Below, piece after piece: positions 16,484-27,444 of a stretch of 64,000 nucleotides of DNA. The DNA lies in assembly GCF_001651035.1 (NCBI RefSeq), contig NZ_LXRG01000087.1:1-64000 (forward strand), given 5' to 3'. The stretch is from Halomonas sp. ALS9. Its GTDB lineage: Bacteria > Pseudomonadota > Gammaproteobacteria > Pseudomonadales > Halomonadaceae. Positions within the stretch are counted from its first letter, which is position 1. Every line of letters begins with the position of its first letter. The notes under the pieces are model-generated. The model saw only the letters and a list, made by a program, of their open reading frames with translations, did no database searches and had not been told where the DNA came from. The position numbers and the translations under genes are program-made.

Positions 16484-17461
16484 CTAAAAGTTGACGCTTT
16501 CGCGAATCGCTTCAAAAATCTTCAGGTGATCAGGCAGATACTCTTTTTCCAGCACCAACGGAAAAGGCGTATCCAGCCCCGTCACCCGGGCAATGGGCGA
16601 TTCCAGGTAGAGAAAACAACGCTCTTGAATAGTGGCCGCAATTTCACCGGCAAAGCCGCCAGTTAAGGGGGCTTCATGGCTCACCACCAGCCGACCGGTT
16701 TTCAGCACCGACTCAGCCACCGTATCCGCATCCCAGGGCAGCAGCGAGCGCAGGTCGATCACTTCACAGGCAATGCCCTGCTCTTCGGCTAACTCAACCG
16801 CTTTGCCGATCACCTCCATCTGGGCGCCCCATCCCACCACGGTGATATCCGTGCCCTCTTTGGTGATTTCAGCTTCACCAATGGGTAGCTGGTAATCCTC
16901 TTCGGGCACCTCGCCTACCGCAGCGCGGTAGAGGCGTTTGGGCTCCAGAAACAGCACCGGATCCGGGTCGCGAATAGCTGCGAGCAGCAGCCCTTTGGCC
17001 TGATAGGGGTTGCGTGGCACTACAACTTTCAGGCCCGGCGTATGGGTAAAATAGGCCTCTGGAGATTGGGAGTGATAAAGGCCGCCAGCAATACCGCCAC
17101 CGTAAGGGGTACGAATAGTCAGCCCGCCGACATTAAACAGATCCCCGGAGCGATAGCGAAATTTGGCGGTTTCATTAACGATTTGGTCAAAGGCCGGAAA
17201 GATATAGTCGGCGAATTGAATCTCGGCCACGGGCACCGAACCTTGCGCCGCCAAGCCATTGGCAAAACCGATAATGCCCTGCTCAACCAGCGGTGTATTA
17301 AAACAGCGCGCTTTGCCGTACTTCTCTTGCAAGTGACTGGTGGCCCGAAATACGCCACCAAAAATACCCACGTCTTCCCCGAAGCAGATAACTTTTTCAT
17401 CCTCTGCCATGGCGATATCCAGCGCGTTATTGATCGCCTGGAGCATATTCATTGTGGCCAT
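16484..17461 (-). CDS. bkdA2: branched-chain 2-oxoacid dehydrogenase E1 beta subunit
   Basis: This 325-residue transketolase-like subunit has [14 protein letters not shown] near residue 28, [16 protein letters not shown], and [18 protein letters not shown], all typical of E1 beta of BCKDH/PDH complexes; the [19 protein letters not shown] segment favours the branched-chain type. With E1 alpha it decarboxylates 2-oxoisovalerate, 2-oxoisocaproate and 2-oxo-3-methylvalerate using thiamine diphosphate. One base separates it from the E1 alpha stop. Confidence 0.92.
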   Translation of the reverse strand: MATMNMLQAINNALDIAMAEDEKVICFGEDVGIFGGVFRATSHLQEKYGKARCFNTPLVEQGIIGFANGLAAQGSVPVAEIQFADYIFPAFDQIVNETAKFRYRSGDLFNVGGLTIRTPYGGGIAGGLYHSQSPEAYFTHTPGLKVVVPRNPYQAKGLLLAAIRDPDPVLFLEPKRLYRAAVGEVPEEDYQLPIGEAEITKEGTDITVVGWGAQMEVIGKAVELAEEQGIACEVIDLRSLLPWDADTVAESVLKTGRLVVSHEAPLTGGFAGEIAATIQERCFLYLESPIARVTGLDTPFPLVLEKEYLPDHLKIFEAIRESVNF

Positions 17462-17462
17462 G

Positions 17463-18668
17463 TTACGCCTCTCCCTGGGTATCAGTGTCGGTACCTACAT
17501 CCAAGTCCAACGACTTTGCCCCACGGGGGTAAGCCTCAGGATAGCGGCGAATATGCTGTTTTAACTGATCGAATTGGCGCTGCAACGCTGGGGTGATATC
17601 GGCATATACATCGCTGATCAGACTCTCTAGCGGCGGCGATGAGCGCTTTTCTGCACGCTTCATGGTTTCCAGCACTTCACGGCGCAGGGTTTCCTGCTGG
17701 GACGCCTCCTCCTCTTCGCTCCACCACTGCTTTTTCAACAACCATTTTTGCAGCCGCAGCAGTGGATCTTTCGCGCGCCACACCTCCTCCTCATCTTTCG
17801 AGCGATAGCCAGAAGGATCGTCGGAAGATGAGTGCGCGGCAAGGCGATAGCTCATGGCCTCAATCAATACCGGCTGATTTTGCTCAACGGCAATTTTGCG
17901 TGCCTGGCGGGTCGCTTCATAGACTGCCAGTACGTCGTTACCGTCTACCCGAATCACGTGCATATGGTAGCCAAAGGCGCGCGGGGCGATACCATCCGCT
18001 GCAAACTGCTCGGAAGAGGGTGTAGAAATGGCGTAGCCATTGTTACGGCAGAAAAAAATCACCGGCACTTGGTGTACCGAGGCCATATTCAGCGCGGCGT
18101 GAAAATCACCCTCGGAGGCCGCGCCTTCACCAAAAAAGGTTAACGTGCAGTGGCCTTGACCTGCGAGCTTTTGCCCATAGGCATACCCGGTCGCCTGGGG
18201 AATTTGGGTAGCCAAGGGAGACGAGATGGTCATGTAGTGCAGCTTACGCGACCCATAGTGGATCGGCATTTGGCGGCCTTTGCCGTAGTCGAGCTCGTTG
18301 CCAAACAGCTGATTCATAAATTCGTCGATGGAGAAGCCGCGATACATCAAAGCGCCCTGCTCACGGTACTGCGCCATGATCATATCGGCGTCATTAAGTG
18401 CGGCGGTGGCGCCCACCACAGCGGCTTCTTCGCCGGTACACTGCATGTAAAAGCTCAACCGCCCCTGGCGCTGAGCCGCCATCATGCGTTCATCAAGAAT
18501 ACGCGTGGCCAGCATCGCCTGATAGATACGTCTGGCGTGATCACGTTCAAGCTTAGGCTCAACGGCGCCGCTATGCAGCTCACCTTCGGGGTTAAGCAGG
18601 CTAAAGGTGGGAATCGAAAATTCATCGCCGGTCATGAAGTCCGGCTGGTGTACGTACTGTGTCATCAT
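17463..18668 (-). CDS. bkdA1: branched-chain 2-oxoacid dehydrogenase E1 alpha subunit
   Basis: The 401-residue protein contains the thiamine diphosphate motif within [15 protein letters not shown], and [19 protein letters not shown] followed by [16 protein letters not shown], the region where eukaryotic E1 alpha is regulated by phosphorylation. Two adjacent ATG codons lie behind AAGGA; the first is used here. It is the first gene of bkdA1-bkdA2-bkdB. The 193-base upstream region should carry the promoter, but I see no convincing hexamers and no bkdR gene is adjacent. Confidence 0.92.
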   Translation of the reverse strand: MMTQYVHQPDFMTGDEFSIPTFSLLNPEGELHSGAVEPKLERDHARRIYQAMLATRILDERMMAAQRQGRLSFYMQCTGEEAAVVGATAALNDADMIMAQYREQGALMYRGFSIDEFMNQLFGNELDYGKGRQMPIHYGSRKLHYMTISSPLATQIPQATGYAYGQKLAGQGHCTLTFFGEGAASEGDFHAALNMASVHQVPVIFFCRNNGYAISTPSSEQFAADGIAPRAFGYHMHVIRVDGNDVLAVYEATRQARKIAVEQNQPVLIEAMSYRLAAHSSSDDPSGYRSKDEEEVWRAKDPLLRLQKWLLKKQWWSEEEEASQQETLRREVLETMKRAEKRSSPPLESLISDVYADITPALQRQFDQLKQHIRRYPEAYPRGAKSLDLDVGTDTDTQGEA

Positions 18669-18826
18669 TATTGTCCTTGTTTTACCCCTTTTGAGGGCAG
18701 TGTTGTTGGTATTGACCGTTTATGCCAGTGGATTTATCTGTCATAAGCCAACGCAACATCTAGCTGCTACAACATTTGGAACAGTACCGCAGCACAAGAA
18801 CTTTAGGGATGCTACTTAAGACGCAG

Positions 18827-18858
18827 AGACGTTAAAACACGAAGACGTTAAAACACGG
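18827..18858. repeat. two-copy 16-bp tandem repeat downstream of yehW
   Basis: AGACGTTAAAACACG followed by A or G occurs twice head to tail just after the YehW stop, within the likely bkd promoter region. There is no dyad, so it is not an obvious terminator. Confidence 0.6.
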
Positions 18859-18861
18859 AGA

Positions 18862-19647
18862 TTAGCAATCAGAGATACGCGAACGTAGTTGACGCTGCAG
18901 CAGTTCAAACAGGCTATCGATCGTCAGGGCCAACAGTGCAATGGACAGCGCCCCCTGAACCACATAGGCCATATTGCCGTTGACGATGCCGGAGATAATC
19001 GGGTCGCCGAGGTTACTGGCGCCTACGGTCGCGCCGAGCGCTGCGGTAGCAATATTAATCGTCACCGACGTACGGATGCCCGCAAAAATGACCGGTGCTG
19101 CCAGCGGCAGTTCGACTTGGCGTAGGATTTGCGCTGGCGTCATGCCCATGGCATGGGCAGCCATTTTAATATCGCCCTCCACTCCCTGCAGACCGGCAAG
19201 GGTATTGCGCACGATAGGCAGTAGCCCGTAGAGCATTAAGGCGACAATAATAGGTAAGGTGCCAAAACCCAGCACGGGTACCGCCAGCGCTAAAACAGCC
19301 ACTGGCGGAAACGTTTGTCCCAGCGATGCCAGTTGGGCCACAAGCGGTAGAAAATCACTGCCCCACCTGCGGGTAACCGCTATGCCAGCGGCTACGCCCA
19401 CAATAATGGTCACGACCGCGGCGATACCGACCACGAAAAGATGACGGCCTAGCAGAACATAAAACTCGGCGCGGTCGTAAATAACGTGGCGTGCTTCGGG
19501 CTCTATCCAGCGAAACAGCGGTTCAGCAGCAGACATGCCCATAATGCTAATCAGTAGCAACGCACCCCACAGCAATGGCCACAGCCATTGCGGGGCTTTT
19601 TTGTGGGGCTGGGCAACGCTTAGGGAGTTACTCACGGGGGTTTCCAT
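18862..19647 (-). CDS. yehW: osmoprotectant ABC transporter permease, YehW type
   Basis: From the ATG at 19647 the protein has 261 residues, about six membrane spans and the BPD-transporter EAA-like loop (MAAHAMGMTPAQILRQVELPLAAP, described in part). LGQTFPPVAVLALAVPVLGFG is typical of OpuC/YehW glycine betaine-choline permeases. The frame extends 19 codons upstream, but that part lies in the ATPase gene and has no family match. The start overlaps the end of the ATPase gene by 20 bases, indicating coupling. It is the second, smaller permease of the importer. Confidence 0.88.
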   Translation of the reverse strand: METPVSNSLSVAQPHKKAPQWLWPLLWGALLLISIMGMSAAEPLFRWIEPEARHVIYDRAEFYVLLGRHLFVVGIAAVVTIIVGVAAGIAVTRRWGSDFLPLVAQLASLGQTFPPVAVLALAVPVLGFGTLPIIVALMLYGLLPIVRNTLAGLQGVEGDIKMAAHAMGMTPAQILRQVELPLAAPVIFAGIRTSVTINIATAALGATVGASNLGDPIISGIVNGNMAYVVQGALSIALLALTIDSLFELLQRQLRSRISDC

Positions 19648-20590
19648 TATCCAGTTGAGCCTCCTTGATAATTCTACGCAACGACAGCTCGCCGACCGGC
19701 ACATCGTGCTGGTCGACGACGGTCAGCCGGTCGGTATGGTCGCGCAGCATCATGGAGAGCGCCTGACGCAGTGAGAATACCCCAGAGATGCGCGAATGCG
19801 CTGGCAAGGTAGGCCCCATGGAGGTCATGTGATCTTTCACCCGAGTTAACGCCGCTTGTTTAAGCCCCCTTTCCAGACCACCCAACAGCGACTCGACAAA
19901 CGGGTCGGCGGGGTTTTGTAGGAGCGCCAGCGGGGAACCTTGCTGCACGATTCGACCTTCACGCATCACGACTAAGTGATCCGCCAGCTTAAGCGCTTCA
20001 TCCATATCGTGGGTCACAAATACCACGGTTTTGTGCAACCGCGCCTGTATCTTGGCCAGCTCATCCTGCAGCTTTTCACGGGTGATAGGATCAAGCGCAC
20101 CGAAGGGTTCATCCATCAACAGAATATCCGGGTCTGCCGCCAAGGCACGCGCGACCCCCACCCGCTGCGCCTGCCCGCCGGAAAGCTGATGGGGATATTT
20201 ATGCGCTAACTCATCAACCGGCAAACCCAATAAATGCATTAACTCCGCCACCCGCGACTGGACATCGGCTGCTGACCACTTCAATAACCGCGGCACCAGG
20301 CCAATGTTGCGCGCAACGTTCCAGTGAGGAAAAAGCCCGGTGTGTTGAATCACATAGCCAATGCGACGGCGCAGCTTCACCGGGTCATAGGCGTCAATCG
20401 CCTGCCCATCAAGGATGATGTCGCCTTCACTGTGCTCAATTAAGCGATTGATCATGCGTAGCGTGGTCGATTTACCACAGCCCGAGGTACCCACCAAGGC
20501 GCAGAATTTACCCTTCGGCACCCTTAGAGAAATATCGTCCACCGCAGCTTCATCTCCAAACCGCTTGGATACATGGGACAGCTCAATCAT
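19628..20590 (-). CDS. yehX: osmoprotectant ABC transporter ATP-binding protein, YehX type
   Basis: I start at the ATG at 20590, which follows GGAGGAATAAG; the frame upstream is a shadow of the permease gene. The 320-residue protein has Walker A VGTSGCGKST, signature LSGGQAQRVGVARAL and Walker B LLMDEPFGALDP. After the ATPase domain, DGPTLPAHSRISGVFSL-like sequence with RLTVVDQHDVPVGEL forms a single CBS-like motif, a region that senses ionic strength or nucleotides in related OpuA proteins. ATG overlaps the YehY stop by four bases. Confidence 0.9.
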   Translation of the reverse strand: MIELSHVSKRFGDEAAVDDISLRVPKGKFCALVGTSGCGKSTTLRMINRLIEHSEGDIILDGQAIDAYDPVKLRRRIGYVIQHTGLFPHWNVARNIGLVPRLLKWSAADVQSRVAELMHLLGLPVDELAHKYPHQLSGGQAQRVGVARALAADPDILLMDEPFGALDPITREKLQDELAKIQARLHKTVVFVTHDMDEALKLADHLVVMREGRIVQQGSPLALLQNPADPFVESLLGGLERGLKQAALTRVKDHMTSMGPTLPAHSRISGVFSLRQALSMMLRDHTDRLTVVDQHDVPVGELSLRRIIKEAQLDNGNPRE

Positions 20591-21786
20591 CTTATTCCTC
20601 CGGGGCGCAGCGCTTCTGACAAGGCACCTAAGCCCGCATCCACCACCAGAGCCAGCATTAAAATCGGCAGTGCGCCAAGTAACACCATATCCATGGCGGC
20701 CTGACCTAAGCCTTGAAAAATAAAGGTGCCCAGCCCGCCTGCACCGATCAGGGCGGCAACAGCGGTGAGCCCAATCGCCTGGACAGTGGTAATCCGCACC
20801 CCTTCCAACAGCACCGGCAACGCCAGCGGCAAGCGCACCTGCCAAAACCGCTGTCCGGCGCGCATGCCCATTCCTTTGGCGGCTTCGAGGGTATCGGGAC
20901 TCACTTGTTCAAGCGCAGTATAGGTATTACGTACAATGGGTAGCAGGCTGTAGGCGATCAATGCGATTAAGGCAGGCGTTGTGCCAATACCGCTAACGCC
21001 AAGTTGGCCTAACCCAGGCACGTTGGCGGCAAGCCAGGCCAGCGGCGCCAGTAGTAGTCCGAATAGCGCCAGGCTGGGAATCGTCTGGAGAAAATTGAGT
21101 AGCGCAAAAGTACCTTTTTGTAGCCGGGCATAGCGGCGCATCAACATGGCGAGCGCCATCCCAAGCACAATACTGACGCTAACGGCGAGGCTTACCAGCT
21201 TAATGTGCTGGACGACGGCGTTCAGAAATTGTTGATCACGCGCTCTAAACTCTTGAACGAGCGCGAGTGTCCCAAGTCCAAAAGCCGCGAATAGCCACCA
21301 CACCAGCGCGACACCACATAGCAACAGCGTGGGCCATATTCGCGCAAGGTTTAAACGCAAACGCAGTTCTACTAAGCACAGCAGCAGCACAAAAAGCACG
21401 ACCCAATACGCCGCGCCTAAGCCTAGACGCGCCTGAGGCAGCTCAGGGTCAATCAATAAGTAGCTGCTCGCCATCAACCCCACCGGCATCAGCGCCAGTA
21501 TGACCACTACCGCCGCGAGTAGTGCCCGGTAGTGGTGATGGCTCGGTTGCCAAGCGAGAATACCGATGCAAGAAAGTAGCAGGGTCACCAATAGCGCGCC
21601 GGGCCAGCCAAAAGCCTCCAGTGCGCCATGTCCCGTGCCCAACACAATCCGATTGGGGGCCATGCTAACCACGTCAAAAGCCCAAAATGCGGCCAGCATG
21701 ATACAGCTAAAGCTAACGAGCACAATGTTAGGGTGCCGCCCCTCCCAACGAAGACGCGGGGTAGGCAGTGCATCCATTAACGACAT
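20587..21786 (-). CDS. yehY: osmoprotectant ABC transporter permease, YehY type
   Basis: This 399-residue permease has an N-terminal part with about five extra membrane spans before the transporter domain, the architecture of E. coli YehY. The transport domain contains LLNFLQTIPSLALFGLLLAPL and an EAA loop (AAKGMGMRAGQRFWQVRLPLALP, described in part). It pairs with the smaller YehW. Two in-frame ATGs (21786 and 21777) are possible; neither has a strong ribosome site. It follows the binding-protein gene by 48 bases. Confidence 0.88.
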   Translation of the reverse strand: MSLMDALPTPRLRWEGRHPNIVLVSFSCIMLAAFWAFDVVSMAPNRIVLGTGHGALEAFGWPGALLVTLLLSCIGILAWQPSHHHYRALLAAVVVILALMPVGLMASSYLLIDPELPQARLGLGAAYWVVLFVLLLCLVELRLRLNLARIWPTLLLCGVALVWWLFAAFGLGTLALVQEFRARDQQFLNAVVQHIKLVSLAVSVSIVLGMALAMLMRRYARLQKGTFALLNFLQTIPSLALFGLLLAPLAWLAANVPGLGQLGVSGIGTTPALIALIAYSLLPIVRNTYTALEQVSPDTLEAAKGMGMRAGQRFWQVRLPLALPVLLEGVRITTVQAIGLTAVAALIGAGGLGTFIFQGLGQAAMDMVLLGALPILMLALVVDAGLGALSEALRPGGIR

Positions 21787-21834
21787 TAATTAGTTATCCC
21801 GAGCATTAGCGTTAATTTATAAGATTACCAGGCA

Positions 21835-22761
21835 TTAATCATTAAGCGTATCAAGGTAGTCGCTAGCCACTTGGGATGGCGACAGCCCGTTAACAGCGAC
21901 GTCGGCATTGAGCGTTTGCAGGGTGACTAAATCGAGAGTGGTAAACACCTCATTGAGCAGCGCTTCAATTTCTGGGTACGTTTCCAGTACGCTTTCACGC
22001 ACTACGGGAGCAGGCTGATACACTGGCTGCACACCCTTAGTGTCTTCCAGTACCACCAACCCCAGCGCATTTAAGCCACCGTCCGTGCCGTAGGTCATGG
22101 CGCCATTAACACCACTGGTCTGCTGGGCGGCGGCCTGCATAGTAGCGGCGGTATTGCCACCGGAGAGCACCAACAGTTGATCGTTGCTGAGCTCAAAACC
22201 GTAGGCTTCCTGGAACGCGGGCAGTGCTTGGGCAGACTCGACAAATTCAGCACTTGCAGCAAATTTGAATTCACCGCCATCGGCCAAGTAGGCGGCGAGA
22301 TCGTCTAGGCTCACCAGCTCATTTTCAGTGGCGACATCTTCCCGGATGCTCATTGCCCAGGTGTTATTCGCACTGGCAGGCTGCAGCCATATCAAGCCTT
22401 GCTTCGCATCACGATCACGTACGGTTTCATAAGCCTTATCAGCATTATTCCATACAGGGCTATCGGCCATATCGAAAAAGAACGCACCATTACCGGTGTA
22501 TTCTGGGTAAAGGTCGATCTCACCGGCTTCTAAAGCCGTGCGGACAACGCTAGTGCCGCCCAGCTGTAAACGGTTTTCCGTGGCAATATCGTGGCGTTCT
22601 AGGGTTTGAATAATCAGCTCGCCCAATACCGAACCTTCCGTGTCGATTTTGGATGACACTACGACAGGCTCATTGGCACTGGCCTGAGAAAAAGCAGCAA
22701 CGGATAGGGTGCAAGCAGTGAGCAGGGACTTGGCGGTAAAAGCATTCGCTGAAAAGCGCAT
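21835..22761 (-). CDS. yehZ: periplasmic osmoprotectant-binding protein, YehZ/OsmF type
   Basis: The 308-residue protein has a Sec signal peptide of about 29 residues ending SQASA, then an OpuAC-like fold: VVSSKIDTEGSVLGELI, LEAGEIDLYPEYTGNGA and YGTDGGLNALGLVVLEDTKG, hallmarks of choline/betaine-type binding proteins. Gene order binding protein, large permease, ATPase, small permease equals E. coli yehZYXW (Salmonella osmU). In a halophile it probably imports a compatible solute, although the E. coli system has low betaine affinity, so the ligand is uncertain. Confidence 0.9.
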   Translation of the reverse strand: MRFSANAFTAKSLLTACTLSVAAFSQASANEPVVVSSKIDTEGSVLGELIIQTLERHDIATENRLQLGGTSVVRTALEAGEIDLYPEYTGNGAFFFDMADSPVWNNADKAYETVRDRDAKQGLIWLQPASANNTWAMSIREDVATENELVSLDDLAAYLADGGEFKFAASAEFVESAQALPAFQEAYGFELSNDQLLVLSGGNTAATMQAAAQQTSGVNGAMTYGTDGGLNALGLVVLEDTKGVQPVYQPAPVVRESVLETYPEIEALLNEVFTTLDLVTLQTLNADVAVNGLSPSQVASDYLDTLND

Positions 22762-22797
22762 CTTGGAGTTCCTTTTGAAGTAGGCTTTTTAACACTG

Positions 22798-22822
22798 AGG
22801 CTCTTAACCAGTATAAGAGCCT
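22798..22822. terminator. nine-pair hairpin between cysS and yehZ
   Basis: AGGCTCTTA and TAAGAGCCT form a perfect stem with a seven-base loop, 32 bases downstream of the cysS stop. No clean T-run follows on the reverse strand, so it may be a weak or factor-dependent terminator that separates cysS from the importer operon. The flanks repeat the word AAGGCTTTT. Confidence 0.45.
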
Positions 22823-22853
22823 TCAGCTTTTTCACTACAAAAGCCTTCAACGT

Positions 22854-24254
22854 TCAGGGAGCCTCAAACACCCACGACGTACCTTCCCGGGAGTCTTTCA
22901 AAATAATTCCCATTGCAGCAAGCTCATCACGGATCGCGTCCGCCTGGGCAAAATCCTTATTGGCTTTAGCCGCTACACGATGAGCAATTTTGGCTTCGAT
23001 CTCGCTCTCTGTTAGCGGCATCCCCTGCTGCTGGGTGCCTTTTAAGAACGTTTGCGGCGTTTGCTGAAGCAGCCCCAAAATAGCGCCTAGCCGCTTTAAC
23101 TCGCCCGCGAGCTTGGCCGCTTCATCAGGCTGCTCCTGTTTAGCGCGGTTAACCTCCCGAGCAAGCTCAAACATCACCGCCAGGGCTTCGGGAGTATTGA
23201 AGTCATCGTCCATTACCTGGGTAAAGCGCTCACGGTAAGCCGATGCGTCACCGCTCACATCATTTAAAGCGCTTAGTTCAAGACCTTCCAGCGACGTATA
23301 CAGCCTAGTTAGTGATTTTCTAGCCTCCGTCAGTGAGTCAACCGAGTAGTTAATCGGGCTACGATAATGGCTGGCGACCAGCAGAAAGCGCACCACTTCC
23401 GGGTCGTGCTCGGCCAGCACGTCCCGAATGGTGAAGAAGTTGCCCAAAGACTTGGACATTTTCTCCTGGTTGACCCGCACGGCGCCTGCGTGCATCCAGG
23501 TGTTGACGTAAGTCTTCCCCGTAGCCGCCTCTGATTGAGCGATCTCATTTTCATGGTGTGGAAAGGTTAAATCTGGCCCGCCACCATGAATATCGAAGGT
23601 GTCGCCCAAGCAGCAGGTCGACATTGCTGAGCACTCAATGTGCCAGCCTGGACGCCCGTCCCCCCAGGGGGACGGCCAGTGCGCCTCCCCTGGTTTAGCC
23701 GCTTTCCAGAGCACAAAATCGAGCGGGTCTTCTTTATGCGCATCAACATCGACCCGGCTTCCTGCACGCATATCGTCGAGCTGACGATTATTGAGTTTGC
23801 CGTAATCAGCAAATTTACGAACCCGGTAGTAGACGTCGCCGTTATCTGCCGCGTAGGCAAAACCTTTCTCAATCAGCGTTTCAATCATCGCTACAATATC
23901 GTCGATATGGCCGGTAGCGCGGGGCTCATGACTGGGCGGCAAAACAAACAGGCGCTGCTCGTCTTCGTGCATGGCATCGATCATGCGCTCAGTCAGCGCA
24001 GTGATACTTTCACCATTCTCGTCGGCGCGCTTGAGGATCTTGTCGTCAATATCGGTAATGTTGCGCACGTAGTTCACGTCATAGCCGCGCTCTCGAAAAT
24101 AACGAGTGATAACGTCAAAGGCGACCATGACCCGGGCGTGCCCCAGGTGGCAGTAGTCATACACCGTCATGCCGCAGACATACATGCTCACTTTTCCCGC
24201 CACTAACGGGGTGAAAGGTTCTTTGCGACGCGTCAGCGTATTGTAAATATGCAT
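22854..24254 (-). CDS. cysS: cysteinyl-tRNA synthetase
   Basis: The 466-residue enzyme has the normal length. The HIGH-type motif is HLGH at 36-39, zinc ligands include Cys28 and the Cys208/His233/Glu237 set, and KMSKS is at 265-269. The C-terminal part carries the DALR-like anticodon domain. It charges tRNA-Cys. It lies 12 bases downstream of glnS on the same strand, preceded by AAGGAAAACG, so the two synthetase genes form an operon. Confidence 0.96.
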   Translation of the reverse strand: MHIYNTLTRRKEPFTPLVAGKVSMYVCGMTVYDYCHLGHARVMVAFDVITRYFRERGYDVNYVRNITDIDDKILKRADENGESITALTERMIDAMHEDEQRLFVLPPSHEPRATGHIDDIVAMIETLIEKGFAYAADNGDVYYRVRKFADYGKLNNRQLDDMRAGSRVDVDAHKEDPLDFVLWKAAKPGEAHWPSPWGDGRPGWHIECSAMSTCCLGDTFDIHGGGPDLTFPHHENEIAQSEAATGKTYVNTWMHAGAVRVNQEKMSKSLGNFFTIRDVLAEHDPEVVRFLLVASHYRSPINYSVDSLTEARKSLTRLYTSLEGLELSALNDVSGDASAYRERFTQVMDDDFNTPEALAVMFELAREVNRAKQEQPDEAAKLAGELKRLGAILGLLQQTPQTFLKGTQQQGMPLTESEIEAKIAHRVAAKANKDFAQADAIRDELAAMGIILKDSREGTSWVFEAP

Positions 24255-24266
24255 ATGACGTTTTCC

Positions 24267-25946
24267 TTAACCCTTCTGTTTGATTTTCGCCCAGCTATCT
24301 TTTAAGCCTACGGTACGGTTAAACACCAAATGCTCTGGCGTTGTGTCATGGCGATCCGCACAGAAGTAACCGACGCGCTCGAACTGGAAGCGCGACTCCG
24401 GCGTTGCCTCGGCAAGACTTGGCTCACCGATGGCCTGGCAGACCACCAAAGACTGCGGATTCAGGTGCTCCAGAAAGTCGACGTCTTTATCGCGATCAGG
24501 CTGTTCAACGGTGAACAGGTTGTCGTACAGACGCACCTCCATCGGCACTCCGTGGCTAGCGCTAACCCAGTGAATAACGCCTTTGACCTTACGCCCTTCG
24601 GGGTTCTTACCCAAGGTATCGAAATCCACCGAGCAGTGCAGTTCGCTGATTTCGCCGGCAGCGTCTTTGATCACTTCGTCACAGCGAATCACGTAGCTGT
24701 TGCGCAGGCGTACTTCTTTACCTGGGGCCAGGCGGAAGAACTTTTTGGGCGCGTCTTCCATAAAGTCGTCTTGATCAATATACAGCTCGCGGCTAAACGG
24801 CACTTTACGCATGGTCATATCGTCGCGGGCGGGGTGCCCCGGCACTTCGTACACCTCTTCGTGGTCTTCCGGCACGTTAGTGAGCACTACTTTCAGTGGT
24901 TTTAAAACACACATGGCGCGCGGGGCATTGTCTTCAAGATCCGAGCGAATCGCATGAGTCAACATGGCGATATCTACCAGGCCACCGTCGGCGCGAGTAA
25001 CCCCAATCATCTCGCAGAACTTGCGAATTGACGCTGGCGTGTAGCCACGGCGACGCATGCCGGAGATCGTTGGCATACGCGGATCATCCCAACCATTTAC
25101 GATTTGCTCGTCAACCAGCAGCTTCAACTTACGCTTGGAAGTCAGGGTGTAATCGAGATTCAGCCGCGCGAACTCAATTTGGCGCGGTTTCGCAGGTACC
25201 GGCAAATTATTTAAAAACCACTCATAGAGCGGGCGGTGATCTTCAAACTCCAGGGTGCAGATGGAGTGGGTAATCCCCTCAAGGGCATCGGACTGACCAT
25301 GGGTAAAGTCGTAAGAGGGGTAAATTTTCCACTTATCACCGGTTTGGTGATGGCTGGCGTGGCGAATGCGATAGATAATCGGGTCGCGTAAATTGATATT
25401 GGGTGAGGCCATATCAATCTTCGCGCGCACCACTTTTTTGCTTTCACCAAACTCACCTTCACGCATGCGCGCCAGCAAATCCAGGTTCTCTTCGACGCTG
25501 CGCTCACGGTAGGGGCTGGGCTTACCCGGCGCCGTCAGGGTGCCGCGATACTCACGGATTTCATCCGGTGACAGGTCGTCGACATAAGCTTTGCCTTCAC
25601 GCATTAAGTGCTGCGCCCAGGCGTAGAGCTGATCAAAATAGTCGGAGGCAAAGCGCACAGGGCCTGCCCACTCAAAGCCTAGCCAACTGACGTCTTCTTT
25701 GATCGCATCAATGTAAGCCTGCTCTTCCTTGGCCGGGTTGGTGTCGTCAAAACGTAGATGACACTCGCCACCCAGTTGCTCCGCCAACCCGAAATTTAGA
25801 CAGATCGACTTCGCATGGCCGATATGCAGGAAGCCATTGGGCTCCGGGGGGAAGCGCGTCACGATTTTAGTGACCTGGCCGCCCTCGATTTCGTCGCGTA
25901 CTTGGTTGCGAATGAAGTTCGGCGCTGGGGTGGTCTCGTTGGTCAT
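24267..25946 (-). CDS. glnS: glutaminyl-tRNA synthetase
   Basis: The 559-residue class I synthetase has [15 protein letters not shown] with HIGH at 41-44 and the KMSKS-equivalent TSKRKLK, plus the two-barrel anticodon-binding C-terminal part. The [18 protein letters not shown] segment distinguishes glutaminyl from glutamyl enzymes. It directly charges tRNA-Gln, as is normal in gammaproteobacteria. It is divergent from ppiB across 179 bases, the common arrangement in this class. Confidence 0.96.
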   Translation of the reverse strand: MTNETTPAPNFIRNQVRDEIEGGQVTKIVTRFPPEPNGFLHIGHAKSICLNFGLAEQLGGECHLRFDDTNPAKEEQAYIDAIKEDVSWLGFEWAGPVRFASDYFDQLYAWAQHLMREGKAYVDDLSPDEIREYRGTLTAPGKPSPYRERSVEENLDLLARMREGEFGESKKVVRAKIDMASPNINLRDPIIYRIRHASHHQTGDKWKIYPSYDFTHGQSDALEGITHSICTLEFEDHRPLYEWFLNNLPVPAKPRQIEFARLNLDYTLTSKRKLKLLVDEQIVNGWDDPRMPTISGMRRRGYTPASIRKFCEMIGVTRADGGLVDIAMLTHAIRSDLEDNAPRAMCVLKPLKVVLTNVPEDHEEVYEVPGHPARDDMTMRKVPFSRELYIDQDDFMEDAPKKFFRLAPGKEVRLRNSYVIRCDEVIKDAAGEISELHCSVDFDTLGKNPEGRKVKGVIHWVSASHGVPMEVRLYDNLFTVEQPDRDKDVDFLEHLNPQSLVVCQAIGEPSLAEATPESRFQFERVGYFCADRHDTTPEHLVFNRTVGLKDSWAKIKQKG

Positions 25947-26062
25947 GATGGTGTTGATAACCTCGTGGTGAATGGCGTACTGAGCCGTGAAGACATGCTG
26001 TGAAAACGCTGTAAAAACATAGGATACGCCTATGGCCCTTCGCGGTGCAGGGCAAAACCGCT

Positions 26063-26068
26063 ATTATA
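26063..26068 (-). promoter_or_regulatory. candidate -10 element for glnS in a CGCTAT-T-ATAGCG palindrome
   Basis: On the reverse strand the six bases read TATAAT, a perfect -10, within a 13-base palindrome at 26060-26072. No good -35 is seen 16-18 bases upstream, so the promoter may need an activator or may be an extended type. The symmetric layout could serve both glnS and ppiB. Confidence 0.4.
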
Positions 26069-26125
26069 GCGTGACGCCGATGCACAGCGCCAAGGCGAAC
26101 GCCTTTATTGAACAGGAATTTATCT

Positions 26126-26626
26126 ATGATCGTATTACAGACCAACCATGGTGACATCACCATCGCCCTTAACCACGAGAAAGCGCCGATTAGCGCAGCG
26201 AATTTTGAGCAGTATGTTCGCGACGGATTTTACGACGGCACCCTGTTTCACCGGGTAATTGACGGTTTTATGGTGCAAGGCGGCGGTTTCGATAAAGACT
26301 TCGAGCAAAAACCGACCCGCGACCCTATCGACAACGAAGCCGATAACGGCTTGAAAAACACCATTGGCACGCTGGCAATGGCTCGCACCCAAGACCCACA
26401 CTCGGCGACTGCCCAGTTTTTTATCAATGTGGGCGATAATAGTTTTCTTGATCACAGCGGTAAAAGTTTGCAGGGCTGGGGCTATGCGGTATTTGGCGAA
26501 GTCGTTGACGGCATGGATGTGGTCAACGAAATTAAAAATGTAGCGACGACCCGCCGCGGCATGCACGCCGACGTACCCTCTGAAGATGTCATTATCGAGC
26601 GCGCGTACGTTAAAGACGCGGAATAA
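26126..26626 (+). CDS. ppiB: peptidyl-prolyl cis-trans isomerase B (cyclophilin)
   Basis: The protein is 166 residues from the ATG at 26126, which follows ACAGGA; six more upstream codons are open but not needed. It has the cyclophilin core: [48 protein letters not shown] and [16 protein letters not shown] (quoted in parts). There is no signal peptide, so it is the cytoplasmic form, which speeds proline isomerisation during folding. Thirteen bases separate its stop from lpxH. Confidence 0.94.
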   Translation: MIVLQTNHGDITIALNHEKAPISAANFEQYVRDGFYDGTLFHRVIDGFMVQGGGFDKDFEQKPTRDPIDNEADNGLKNTIGTLAMARTQDPHSATAQFFINVGDNSFLDHSGKSLQGWGYAVFGEVVDGMDVVNEIKNVATTRRGMHADVPSEDVIIERAYVKDAE

Positions 26627-26639
26627 CGCGGGGAGCCTT

Positions 26640-27413
26640 ATGCGCACACTGCTTGTTGCCGATCTTCATCTGAGCAGCGATACCCCAGCGATCAACCAGG
26701 GGTTTTATCGTTATTTGGAGCACACCGCTCCAGGAGCCGACGCGCTGTATATTCTGGGTGATCTTTTTGATGCCTGGATTGGCGATGATCTACTCGACGC
26801 CAATACGCACCCGCTTTGCGGCGTTGCCCAAGAGGTTATCAAGCGTTTACGCAAGCTTAGCAGCGATGGCACCGCTGTATACTTAATGCATGGCAATCGT
26901 GATTTTCTGCTCGGCGAGCGCTTTATTAATGCCTGTCAGGCCTTTCTACTGCCGGATATTGAGGAAGTGGAGATTCAGGGCGTACCGGTTGTGCTATTGC
27001 ACGGCGACAGCATGTGTACTCGGGATGAAGCCTATATGGCTTTTCGCCAGCAGTCGCGTAACCCTGAATGGCAGTCACAGATGCTGGCGCTACCTTTGGA
27101 GCAGCGCGTAGCACTTGCCCAGAGTTTGCGCGCGCAATCGGGCGAAGCTAACGCTAATAAGACTGAAGCGATCATGGATGTCACTCATCAGGAGGTCATC
27201 CATGTTATGGAGCGCCACGGCGTGTCCACCATGATTCATGGCCATACCCACCGTCCCCACGTCCATGACTTAACGGTAGAAGATGTGCCGGCTAAACGTT
27301 ATGTGCTGGGCGACTGGGATGCCCAGCATGGCTGGGATATTATTATCGAGCGCAGTGACCACACGGCGCCTCGACTGCGTCAGTTTTCATTAACGCAGTT
27401 GCCTGATGCCTAA
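26640..27413 (+). CDS. lpxH: UDP-2,3-diacylglucosamine diphosphatase
   Basis: The start at 26640 follows GGGGAG; the frame upstream overlaps ppiB. The 257-residue metallophosphoesterase has the ordered metal-binding motifs DLHLS (8-12), GDLFDAWIGDD, GNRDFLLG, LLHGDSMC and HGHTHRP. LpxH removes UMP from UDP-2,3-diacylglucosamine to give lipid X in lipid A synthesis at the inner membrane. Linkage with ppiB is frequent in gammaproteobacteria. A strong terminator follows. Confidence 0.93.
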   Translation: MRTLLVADLHLSSDTPAINQGFYRYLEHTAPGADALYILGDLFDAWIGDDLLDANTHPLCGVAQEVIKRLRKLSSDGTAVYLMHGNRDFLLGERFINACQAFLLPDIEEVEIQGVPVVLLHGDSMCTRDEAYMAFRQQSRNPEWQSQMLALPLEQRVALAQSLRAQSGEANANKTEAIMDVTHQEVIHVMERHGVSTMIHGHTHRPHVHDLTVEDVPAKRYVLGDWDAQHGWDIIIERSDHTAPRLRQFSLTQLPDA

Positions 27414-27444
27414 GAGTGCTTTAAGCGTTAACCCTTTACGCATT

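Noticed and set aside
18669..18861. A sigma-70 promoter for the bkd operon
   Set aside because: No pair of hexamers with acceptable spacing could be found on the reverse strand, so no promoter is called.
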